IMG/VR virus record: IMGVR_UViG_3300006875_000145 | Span: 1 to 25,558 of that record | Source of the DNA: a virus | Direction: 5' to 3' (one strand) | DNA length: 25,558 nt | In this document: positions 1 to 6,674 of the stretch, piece by piece | Position numbering within the stretch: the first letter of the stretch is position 1 | Layout of the letters: the number at the start of each line of letters is the position of its first letter | Translations under genes and position numbers: made by a program | Notes under the pieces: generated by a model | Databases searched by the model: none | Told to the model about the DNA's origin: nothing | The model's input: the letters and a program-made list of their open reading frames with translations, nothing else

Positions 1-1289
1 GAATCCATAACAGCATAAGATGATGATGTTAGACTATTTCTATGGCTAAGTACATCTGTTAATTCCGATCCCGTATTATCAATTACATTCACGCGCAATG
101 GGGATAAAAATACTAATGCGTCTTTTCGTGTTTCTGCTAGTGATGTCAACGCTATCTGCGTTGCAAGTGTTGCATCTCCAGATATTAACAGTGAAACATC
201 TACTGAATCTGGATTAGCAAATAGATCATATGCTGTTTGAATATTGCCCGCAGTTGGATTACCATCAGCACCTGCACCTAAATCAGTATAATAATTGATA
301 TTGGCAGTTGATTCAGTGTAAGTCTGATTTGTCGCTGTGTTACCCCAACTTGTTCCAGATAAGCTTGGATGATTGATCCACCACAAATATTTAGAACGAT
401 TGTTGACAACATCTTTATAGTAATTAGATGATCCATCGTTTGTTTTAGCATCCCTTGCTTTAGACATGAATGCAAATTTTTCAAGAATTGTATTTTTAGC
501 ACCGGAGAATAAACCATCTGCGTCATATACTACCATGTGCAATTCATCATCAGCACCGTTCAGATTGTTAGTATATGTTGATGTAGCAGGTGCATCCGTG
601 AAACTAGAATAATATTTCCATCTGCGGTTAATTGCTGCACCGGAAGAAATTGTCTTGTTAAATGCTGTTGATACATTAATACGTGTATTGGATATACTAG
701 AAACTTCAACATAAGCTGTTTGATTATTTCCTGTACCAATTGAAATCAGATCACCAACAACGATATAACTACGCAAATCCGCGCTGGTCAATACTGTTGT
801 ATTTGATGTAGTGATGCTGGAAGATGTTTGGGCAATAGAAGTTACATTCTGAGAAAATGCATTAGAACTTGGACATAGTGAAATTGCTAAACTATTTCCT
901 AAACCACCAGCATATTTAGCTGCGAATGGTCCAGAAACAGCATCAGTACCATCTGAGTGATTTTCTAAATAGTCTAATTCATTTTCTATTAATAGCCCAG
1001 AACCATCAACAGTTGCATTTAATGAATCCGTTCCTAATGCTCGAACTACTCGTAAATCATTGGAATATGCTAAAAAATTTGCTGCCGAAAACCAATGTGT
1101 GAAATTATTGGAATCCGGTTTACCAAAAGTATTCAGTAGATTAGTTTCATTTGATATAGATACGATTTGATTTCCTGGACCCCAATTGAATATTCCAGCA
1201 AATGCGCCTGTCGAAGTTGCGCCTGATTGAATAGATGCTGTTAAATCAACTTCTGTTACATTTACACCTGGCGATAAAAAATTTGCCAT
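1..1289 (-). CDS. 18: Tail sheath protein gp18 (N-terminal 429 codons, runs off the window)
   Basis: The contractile tail sheath polymerises around the tail tube and contracts at infection. I translated the minus strand from ATG 1287-1289. The protein begins MANFLSPGVNVTEVDLT, then has GAFAGIFNWGPG and KYLWWINHPSLSG, and it stays open to the window edge, where it ends ...SSSYAVMD. The SPGV-E-D start and the GxFxWGP segment are typical of T4-like gp18 proteins. The gene follows the large terminase, as in T4 (17 then 18). The start is supported by an AGGGG Shine-Dalgarno just upstream and by a late-promoter-like CATAAATA about 43 bases before the ATG. The C-terminal part lies outside the window. 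The assignment rests on sequence pattern and gene order together. Confidence 0.9.
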   Translation of the reverse strand, partial: MANFLSPGVNVTEVDLTASIQSGATSTGAFAGIFNWGPGNQIVSISNETNLLNTFGKPDSNNFTHWFSAANFLAYSNDLRVVRALGTDSLNATVDGSGLLIENELDYLENHSDGTDAVSGPFAAKYAGGLGNSLAISLCPSSNAFSQNVTSIAQTSSSITTSNTTVLTSADLRSYIVVGDLISIGTGNNQTAYVEVSSISNTRINVSTAFNKTISSGAAINRRWKYYSSFTDAPATSTYTNNLNGADDELHMVVYDADGLFSGAKNTILEKFAFMSKARDAKTNDGSSNYYKDVVNNRSKYLWWINHPSLSGTSWGNTATNQTYTESTANINYYTDLGAGADGNPTAGNIQTAYDLFANPDSVDVSLLISGDATLATQIALTSLAETRKDALVFLSPLRVNVIDNTGSELTDVLSHRNSLTSSSYAVMD

Positions 1290-1331
1290 GTTTAACCCCT
1301 ATGATGTTGAATTCTTTTCTTGTAGATTGAT

Positions 1332-1339
1332 TATTTATG
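1332..1339 (-). promoter_or_regulatory. Late-promoter-like CATAAATA upstream of gp18
   Basis: The minus strand reads CATAAATA in the short gap between the terminase stop (1347) and the gp18 start (1289). T4 late promoters use TATAAATA and T4-like marine phages are described with NATAAATA. The position fits a dedicated promoter for the abundantly needed sheath protein. In an AT-rich genome an 8-mer match can occur by chance, so the location is the main support. Confidence 0.5.
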
Positions 1340-1346
1340 TTTTTTA

Positions 1347-2531
1347 TTATTTGTATATGTTTGAATTAAAAACACCATAATCAAACCATACATCTTTTGT
1401 ATCATGATAGATTCCAGAATCTATTCCATCGTCTCGTAGTATAGGCAAAAAATCATCTTCAATTTTCTGGATTCGTTCTTGATATAATGCTTGACGCAAA
1501 TTCATATCAGTAACTTCTTTAAAAAACATGGAAGTTGTTAACCAACCAAATAATACTAACGTCATTACTAAATCATCATTATATCCTTCATCTGCTGCAT
1601 ATGAATCTTTTACTTGTATGAAGGTTGATAATTCTGATATAATATCGGCATCAGGAATTAGCAGTTTTTTCTCTTCTATAAGCGCCTTAAAATTTGAACA
1701 ACCGATACGTTTCACTTTTTTATCCGTGGAAACACCTAACGCGGTTGATGCACCAGCAAAACCATTCGATATTCTCTGCTGCGTATTATCTTTAGTGACA
1801 AATAAAATATTTTCATATTCATAATCAGAATATAGAATATGTGCAACTTGATCTGAGAAATTAATTTCTAGTAGCACAAATGCATTGTTATATTGTCTAG
1901 CAACTTTATATATTATTGATGGATATAATAACGGTGATATAGTATTATCTCGATATTTTGCAACAATTCGATAAGGCATTTGAGTAATATCAATTACTGT
2001 AAACGCGGAATAATCTCCACCAACACCCTTAGATGTATCTGCAACTAGAATATATCCATGTTCATATTCCAATACTTTGTGATCCGAATCTAATGTTCTA
2101 TGAATAGGATATTCATAGATATCTAATCCCGAATCTGATAATAATGGAGTCGAATATGATAATTGACCTATTGTTTCTGCATTAATTAATGTGTATGAAG
2201 AACCATTAAATAGGCAATTATGAGAAATTATATTTTTTGATAGATATTTACTGCCATTTGCAACATTTATTGGATCATATACATTTTGAATTTTATCCAA
2301 TTTAACTGATACAACTATTTCATTTCCTAATTTAGATTTAACTTTTAATGATTTGGCTGTAATTTCAATATTATCGTGAATAAATCTATGATCTGGCGTG
2401 CATATTACTTCTTTCCCAGATTGAAATTTAATTTTTAGTGTTTGTTTTTTTGATTTTCTTATGCCATCGAAATTTTGCCAATCAGTTGGCGTTAGAATTT
2501 CATAATTTGAGTTGAATGCTATTTCTGACAT
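1347..2531 (-). CDS. 17: Large terminase gp17, nuclease half fused to a C-intein
   Basis: This 394-residue protein is the second half of a split large terminase. Residues 1-105 are a C-intein. They carry a block-B-like TPDH (45-48), a block-F-like VYDPINV (84-90) and the terminal SHN followed by Cys106 as the +1 residue. Residues 106-394 are the C-extein, beginning CLFNGSSYTLI. They form the RNase H-fold headful nuclease of T4-like terminases, with the expected acidic sites in VADTSKGVGGDYSAF (D165, D173), LLEINFSD (E222) and YNDDLVMTLVLFGWL (D319/D320). The start overlaps the 3' end of the endonuclease gene by 13 bases, and the upstream GAAAAG is only a weak ribosome site, so translation may be coupled. 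The product should be joined in trans to the ATPase half. A cis-inactive broken gene is unlikely because all catalytic and splicing residues seen are intact. Confidence 0.93.
   Translation of the reverse strand: MSEIAFNSNYEILTPTDWQNFDGIRKSKKQTLKIKFQSGKEVICTPDHRFIHDNIEITAKSLKVKSKLGNEIVVSVKLDKIQNVYDPINVANGSKYLSKNIISHNCLFNGSSYTLINAETIGQLSYSTPLLSDSGLDIYEYPIHRTLDSDHKVLEYEHGYILVADTSKGVGGDYSAFTVIDITQMPYRIVAKYRDNTISPLLYPSIIYKVARQYNNAFVLLEINFSDQVAHILYSDYEYENILFVTKDNTQQRISNGFAGASTALGVSTDKKVKRIGCSNFKALIEEKKLLIPDADIISELSTFIQVKDSYAADEGYNDDLVMTLVLFGWLTTSMFFKEVTDMNLRQALYQERIQKIEDDFLPILRDDGIDSGIYHDTKDVWFDYGVFNSNIYK
2217..2531 (-). other. C-terminal half of atypically split intein (105 residues)
   Basis: Codons 1-105 of the nuclease-half gene encode the intein C-fragment. 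Visible landmarks are GKEVICTPDHRFI (block B with T45 and H48), VYDPINV (block F) and the C-terminal His104-Asn105, followed by Cys106 of the extein. Block B is on the C-fragment, so the split point lies between blocks A and B. This is the atypical layout known from the AceL-TerL intein, whose C-fragment is of similar length. The opening NYEILTPTDWQNFDGI also resembles that protein as I remember it. Confidence 0.9.
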
Positions 2532-3226
2532 AACAATCTTTTCGCAGTTGTATCTTTTGTGATTATTATATATAATCCATTTGCAGTTAAATTAAATTGA
2601 TTACAAAATGTTTTCGCAAATGCTCTATCATAAGTTAAAATGTGCCCATTTCGTAATATCTGCCCATACTGTAATATTGGCATTGAATTATATAATCTAA
2701 GAATTTCGTTATATAATTTCTTTTTTTCTTCTATTTGTTTTTTTGATAATGGAAGTTTATTTTTTCTAAGTTCAGACATTTTCTTTTTATGTGATGGTTT
2801 TGAAAATGCCCTTAGTGACGAAATTCTACTATTCTCTATTTGTTCTGGAGTTTTTTTCCAACGTTTACCATAAACTGGATTATTTTCTCTCTTTGCCGAC
2901 ATTCCGAACCAGCCAAAATCTTTCGCAATGCTCATATTCATATACATTTCGGATTTGACAACATTTAATTTTTGCTGTAGTATTCTTTCTCGATACATTG
3001 CTTTTTTTCTTGAATAATATTTACTAATTATTATTGTTTTAAATAAATGTGGATTTTCAGTCAATTCTTTTTGAAAAATTAACTTATATTTTTTAGATTT
3101 AACTGAACCATGATAATGTTTATTTAACACAGTATCGATTAATGTTGATCCAATATAAAACATTGGTAATTTATTTCCTGTGTATACTGTTAAATACACA
3201 CAATACTTTGGTGCATAAATAGGCAT
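2519..3226 (-). CDS. GIY-YIG family homing endonuclease with NUMOD3-like region
   Basis: This 235-residue protein lies between the two terminase/intein halves. Residues 8-27 hold a divergent GIY-YIG signature (YCVYLTVY, then FYIGST). HYHGS follows at 38-41 and MYRERILQQKLNVV at about 77-90 supplies a candidate catalytic Glu80. Residues 115-165 carry NNPVYGKRWKKTPEQIENSR and similar basic stretches, typical of NUMOD3 DNA-binding modules. The C-terminus (about 180-225) has LTYDRAFAKTF, seen in phage endonucleases of this kind. The likely role is a double-strand cut at an unoccupied terminase site. A strong AAGGAG ribosome site precedes ATG 3224-3226, and a CATAAATA motif lies about 70 bases upstream. 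Its end overlaps the next start. Confidence 0.87.
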   Translation of the reverse strand: MPIYAPKYCVYLTVYTGNKLPMFYIGSTLIDTVLNKHYHGSVKSKKYKLIFQKELTENPHLFKTIIISKYYSRKKAMYRERILQQKLNVVKSEMYMNMSIAKDFGWFGMSAKRENNPVYGKRWKKTPEQIENSRISSLRAFSKPSHKKKMSELRKNKLPLSKKQIEEKKKLYNEILRLYNSMPILQYGQILRNGHILTYDRAFAKTFCNQFNLTANGLYIIITKDTTAKRLLCQK

Positions 3227-3289
3227 GCTGGATACTCCTTGTCAATTTATCGTATCTAGGGGCGACAGAAACTATGAATTTCGTGGTCG

Positions 3290-4186
3290 TCAATTATTTA
3301 TGCTTAGTAGATCATGTAGTTTTTCTAATGTGATAATTTCTATTTTATTTGTATTTTTATTTCTAATAGTTACTGTTTCATTTCCACCTAGACATTCTAC
3401 CTCCTGTGCAAATCCAACATCGCCTAATGTTTTTCGTTGTTCCTCTGCCCATTTTTTATTTTTTCCAGGAACTTCCGAATAGTGAATTTCATATGTTATG
3501 AATCCGTTCCTACCTTCTTTGGCATCGTTCCATAATTTCCAAAAATGATTATATCCTCTAGGTGTAGATGATATTAAAATTTTCGTTGTTGTACCAGAAG
3601 AAACTACCGGAAATACTGAAGTTAAAAACGCATCTGCGATATTATTTGGTATAATTGCGGCTTCATCTATATATAAAATCGAAATTGTTTTTCCTCGAAT
3701 TCCCGATGATGTCGTTGCTGCTGTTATCACCTTGGAACCATTCTCTAACTCAATACTACCTTTATTCCAAGTTTTTACGCCTTGCTGCAACCATAACGGA
3801 AGATTCTCATACATTATCTGATAGCGAGATAATGTTTCCATAGCAGCATCTTCTTTATTGGCCAGAACCGCAACTGTTTTATTATCACTAAACAGTGTAT
3901 GCCATAAAAAATATGCTGCCGCCGTTGTTGTTTTTGATGTTTGGCGAGGAAATTTTACTATTATCTTTCTATTATTGTGAAGAATATCCAGATAAGTTTT
4001 CTGAAATTTCCATAATTTGAAGGGCTGTAAACCGGAATCAACTGTTACAATATAGCAATAATTATCGATAAAATATTTATAATCTTCGGAGCATTTTTTA
4101 ATCTCTAAAATTTGTTCCTCAGTATAATCAATTGCTACTCCAATACGTTTTAGATTAGGATTTCCAAAATAATTTTCGGATGCCAT
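3290..4186 (-). CDS. 17: Large terminase gp17, ATPase half fused to an N-intein
   Basis: This 298-residue protein is the packaging motor ATPase. It carries Walker A FPRQTSKTTTA (about 79-89), Walker B SILYIDEAA (about 169-177) and the coupling motif ISSTPRG (205-211). Residues 1-264 are the N-extein, ending GFAQEVE. Residues 265-298 are the N-intein, beginning CLGGNETVTI and ending in a genuine stop. With the 289-residue C-extein the spliced protein would be about 553 residues, close to other T4-like gp17 proteins (T4: 610). The Walker A has Ser84 where RQxGKT normally has Gly. The ATG lies one base after the Dps stop codon (TAAGATG), indicating translational coupling. Gp17 normally docks on the portal and works with gp16. 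Confidence 0.95.
   Translation of the reverse strand: MASENYFGNPNLKRIGVAIDYTEEQILEIKKCSEDYKYFIDNYCYIVTVDSGLQPFKLWKFQKTYLDILHNNRKIIVKFPRQTSKTTTAAAYFLWHTLFSDNKTVAVLANKEDAAMETLSRYQIMYENLPLWLQQGVKTWNKGSIELENGSKVITAATTSSGIRGKTISILYIDEAAIIPNNIADAFLTSVFPVVSSGTTTKILISSTPRGYNHFWKLWNDAKEGRNGFITYEIHYSEVPGKNKKWAEEQRKTLGDVGFAQEVECLGGNETVTIRNKNTNKIEIITLEKLHDLLSINN
3293..3394 (-). other. N-terminal half of atypically split intein (34 residues)
   Basis: The last 34 codons of the ATPase-half gene encode a block-A intein start, CLGGNETVTIRNK, followed by IEIITLEKLHDLL. Cys265 is the splice nucleophile, preceded by extein GFAQEVE. The fragment is far shorter than canonical N-inteins of roughly 90-120 residues and contains no block B. 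This fits the AceL-TerL class, whose N-fragment is about 25 residues. A stop codon at 3290-3292 ends the reading frame. Confidence 0.9.
3295..3302 (-). promoter_or_regulatory. Late-promoter-like CATAAATA before the homing endonuclease gene
   Basis: The minus strand reads CATAAATA within the last codons of the N-intein, about 70 bases before the endonuclease ATG. If active, it would give the endonuclease and the downstream nuclease half of the terminase their own late transcript. The motif overlaps coding sequence, so chance is a real alternative. Confidence 0.35.
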
Positions 4187-4187
4187 C

Positions 4188-4634
4188 TTATGTTAAAATG
4201 CTACGCAACATCCATTCATGTTTTTTATGAGCATCAATTCTACCCGCGATATAATCTGCCAATCCTTGAAGTTTTAATTCAGTTGCCAATTCAAATGTAA
4301 TATTCAAAGTATTCAATATGGTCTTATTATCAGCGAATAGTCGTTGAACCATTTCTGGAATTGCTGGAATACTCAATTCACATTTAATTTCAGTTAATTC
4401 AAGAAATCTAGTCATAGATCCAGGTGCAAAGGTATCCAATGTTCTAAGATGTTCTGCGATATCATCTATTGAACCATTCAGTTCAGTATAGAAATTACCG
4501 AAAAAATCGTGATACATTGGAAAATTTGGACCAGTACAATTCCAGTGATAATTTAATGACTTAACATATAACGCAAATGTATCAGCTAATACTTTCTTCA
4601 TTAATTCTTGAATAGTTTTTGTGTCTTCCATCAT
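4188..4634 (-). CDS. Dps/ferritin-like protein
   Basis: This 148-residue four-helix protein belongs to the Dps family, which stores or oxidises iron and protects DNA. It contains LNYHWNCTGPNFPMYHDFF and SIDDIAEHL. H30, H42, D57 and E61 match the spacing of E. coli Dps ligands H51, H63, D78 and E82 exactly. The position equivalent to D67 is Gly46, so one iron ligand appears lost. The C-terminal KKHEWMLRSIL is also typical of Dps. The gene begins ATGATGG, with the first ATG overlapping the gp16 stop and an AAGGAAAGAG ribosome site before it. It ends one base before the terminase ATG. A Dps gene between gp16 and gp17 is unusual. It could protect phage or host DNA from oxidative damage, or have a structural role; neither is shown here. 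Confidence 0.88.
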   Translation of the reverse strand: MMEDTKTIQELMKKVLADTFALYVKSLNYHWNCTGPNFPMYHDFFGNFYTELNGSIDDIAEHLRTLDTFAPGSMTRFLELTEIKCELSIPAIPEMVQRLFADNKTILNTLNITFELATELKLQGLADYIAGRIDAHKKHEWMLRSILT

Positions 4635-5026
4635 TTCTCTTTCCTTATAACTCGTAATAATTCTGCGGTCGATCCTGTGAAAATCACAGCATTGCTTCCA
4701 TTTGCATCATCATGAGATAATTTTTGTGATCCTACTCCAAGTAAATCTTTTTTTCGTTTTTGGATTTCCATCAAATCCTTATTTAATATTGAAAGACTTC
4801 TCAATAATTTAGTTGCAGAATCAAATGCAAATGCGTTTTCAGATTCTTTAGCAACATTGGATATATCATCAAAAAGTTTGTTGCCTTTTAAAATCAATTC
4901 ACGAATATTCTCTCTCGCAAAATCGGCATCATTTTTGCCTGTAATGTCTATAGTATTTAGATCATTATCTACTGTAGATGGTGGCAAATCTAATAAATCA
5001 TCTAAATTTTCATTTATACTAGCCAT
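4631..5026 (-). CDS. 16: Small terminase subunit gp16
   Basis: This 131-residue protein matches the style of T4-like gp16. An acidic N-terminus (NENLDDLLDLPPS) is followed by DFARENIRELILKGNKLFDDISNVAKESENAF, LNKDLMEIQKRKKDLL and a charged tail ending RVIRKEK. Gp16 assembles into a ring that recognises packaging substrate DNA and stimulates the gp17 ATPase. The ATG overlaps the end of gp15 by eight bases, and the TGA stop overlaps the Dps start. Assignment rests on the conserved central segment and on its position after gp15. It is slightly shorter than T4 gp16 (164 residues). Confidence 0.85.
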   Translation of the reverse strand: MASINENLDDLLDLPPSTVDNDLNTIDITGKNDADFARENIRELILKGNKLFDDISNVAKESENAFAFDSATKLLRSLSILNKDLMEIQKRKKDLLGVGSQKLSHDDANGSNAVIFTGSTAELLRVIRKEK

Positions 5027-5780
5027 CGAAATACTCAGTTATAGTTTCGGTATAAGTATAAGAATCATTTGCATTAGCTGTTATAGGATTAGGAACCGTC
5101 CAGATATTAACCAATACATTTTCAGTATTCATAGTTTCTTCTGCAAAAATATCAACATTAGATGAACGAATAATTTTTCCAGATTTGACAGGCGGTATCA
5201 TAAAAGCTTTGGCAGTAAAATCTAAATCCCATACTATAAATCTTGTTTCTGCCTTATCGCCCTCATATTCAATAGGAGGATTTACAGAATTTAATATAAA
5301 TGGAATATCAAATTTTTGATCCATTCCACCATATTCAATAGTAACTGTGAAGTCTGGTGTAAAGAATGGCAATATTTGTTCTAGTATTTGTGTTCCATCT
5401 TCGATATTTCGTACATATATAGCCAGTGAAAATTCTAAATTATATGGAATAGGTGCATATTGAGTTCTTGCGCCTGTGCTGGAATCAATAGCGAAATTTA
5501 ATAAGGTTGATTGAAGTTTTCTACTAGAATCATAAGATATTCCTTCCAATCCAAAAGATATTCTAGGTAGAACTGTTGCAATCGATTTAGTTAAAGTTGG
5601 ATCACTTGTTATACGAGTGATATATTTTTCTTTAGCACCAAAACTAATAGGCACTTTGAATCGTTCTTTTGGATTATCATTGGCATCAAATCTAATGATA
5701 TCGATATCATTAAATAATGATCCAAATGTCGCAACTAATTTGCGAATTATTCCAAATCTGAAATGTGCATTTCCTAACAT
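5019..5780 (-). CDS. 15: Tail sheath stabiliser / tail completion protein gp15
   Basis: This 253-residue protein begins MLGNAHFRFGIIRKLVATFGSLFNDIDIIR, the usual gp15 opening, then has FKVPISFGAKEKYITRI and LPRISFGLEGISYDSSRKL. It continues with YAPIPYNLEFSLAIYVRN, EQILPFFTPDFTVTI and DLDFTAKAFMIPP. Gp15 forms the hexameric ring that caps the tail tube and sheath at the head-proximal end and joins the tail to the neck. The start codon directly abuts the gp14 stop, and the end overlaps gp16. The order 14-15-16 is exactly that of T4. No anomalies seen. Confidence 0.93.
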   Translation of the reverse strand: MLGNAHFRFGIIRKLVATFGSLFNDIDIIRFDANDNPKERFKVPISFGAKEKYITRITSDPTLTKSIATVLPRISFGLEGISYDSSRKLQSTLLNFAIDSSTGARTQYAPIPYNLEFSLAIYVRNIEDGTQILEQILPFFTPDFTVTIEYGGMDQKFDIPFILNSVNPPIEYEGDKAETRFIVWDLDFTAKAFMIPPVKSGKIIRSSNVDIFAEETMNTENVLVNIWTVPNPITANANDSYTYTETITEYFDG

Positions 5781-6668
5781 TTATGATCCAAATGGATTAG
5801 TCTCTGAGAAGTCTAAGATAGTATCAACTTCGTCGGATAATCTTTGATTATCTTGAATATCTTCAGATATTGTGGACATAGGTATAGTATCCGAACTATC
5901 TACGATATTAGCGGTTGAATTTGATGTCACACCTCTTATAATACCATTAGCTGAAGTAAATATTCCCTGTGTTCTATATACATCCATAGAAATAGATGAA
6001 ATATAATCAAATACATAAGCTTGTGCTGAAGCATTTGCTAGACTATTGCCCTGATATACAATCTCATCATTGACAAATTTGCTGCTAGTGTTCGCTATAG
6101 TCAATTTCACTTTTGGCCAATAATTTCTTGCTGCATTATTTATTTCTTGAATATTGGTGTTTATCACTTCATTGGAATATACATATTGTTTCAATTGGAG
6201 CGCATATAGAAATACATTACCACCTCTACCTCTACCTAAAGTGTAGAACATTGCCTGATCATTCTGATTTTCAACTGCTATAACCTCAAAGAAGCTAGTA
6301 AATAATGGTATATAAAGTAGATCACCTTCATTGGGACGAATTTGATTAGGAACTACACTCTTAAATCGTCTCCTAGAAACAATCATTCTAATTTCTTCTC
6401 GAATTTCCAATCCAAATTTAGATATGAAATCACCTTCACCTTCCATTCCAGTGAAATTCTCAATATACATTTCAATTGGATATGCTTTTGTATATGTTTT
6501 TAGTACATCTTCTCCATATAGCATATCGAAAGTGTCCCTAGTTTCTCTGGGTAAATAATATAAATCCATTCCATGCATTTGAATAGATTCTATCAAACAA
6601 TCTTCGACAAGAAGTTGTTCAGAAGTGACGAAATCACCCGGAAATTGATTAAAGAAATTATTTAACAT
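5781..6668 (-). CDS. 14: Neck protein gp14
   Basis: This 295-residue protein begins MLNNFFNQFPGDFVTSEQLLVEDCLIESIQMHG and continues with DLYYLPRETRDTFDMLYGED and FGLEIREEIRMIVSRRRF. These are characteristic gp14 segments. RPNEGDLLYIPLFTSFFEV follows in the middle. Gp14 and gp13 complete the neck after DNA packaging and prepare the capsid to accept the tail. Its stop is immediately followed by the gp15 ATG, and gp13 lies six bases upstream. The C-terminus is acidic and Ser/Asp-rich (about residues 255-295). T4 gp14 is 256 residues. Confidence 0.92.
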   Translation of the reverse strand: MLNNFFNQFPGDFVTSEQLLVEDCLIESIQMHGMDLYYLPRETRDTFDMLYGEDVLKTYTKAYPIEMYIENFTGMEGEGDFISKFGLEIREEIRMIVSRRRFKSVVPNQIRPNEGDLLYIPLFTSFFEVIAVENQNDQAMFYTLGRGRGGNVFLYALQLKQYVYSNEVINTNIQEINNAARNYWPKVKLTIANTSSKFVNDEIVYQGNSLANASAQAYVFDYISSISMDVYRTQGIFTSANGIIRGVTSNSTANIVDSSDTIPMSTISEDIQDNQRLSDEVDTILDFSETNPFGS

Positions 6669-6674
6669 TTAATT

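Larger units (their letters stand above)
2217..3394 (-). mobile_element. Fractured split-intein / homing endonuclease cassette in the terminase gene
   Basis: The segment consists of an N-intein, a stop codon, a free-standing GIY-YIG homing endonuclease gene and a C-intein, all on the minus strand. It interrupts the terminase exactly between the extein sequences GFAQEVE and CLFNGSSYTL. This is the 'fractured gene' organisation described for some marine phage genes. The endonuclease presumably promotes spread of the segment to intein-free terminase alleles. Mobility is inferred from the architecture and is not demonstrated. Confidence 0.85.

Noticed and set aside
3227-3394. Group I intron or frameshifted pseudogene as the cause of the split terminase
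   Set aside because: Both halves carry matching intein blocks exactly at the break, with intact Cys, Thr-x-x-His, His-Asn and +1 Cys residues. Each half has its own start codon. A trans-splicing intein explains this better.
4074-4081. Perfect TATAAATA on the minus strand
   Set aside because: It lies inside the terminase ATPase half (codons for Tyr-Lys-Tyr) with no gene start nearby downstream.
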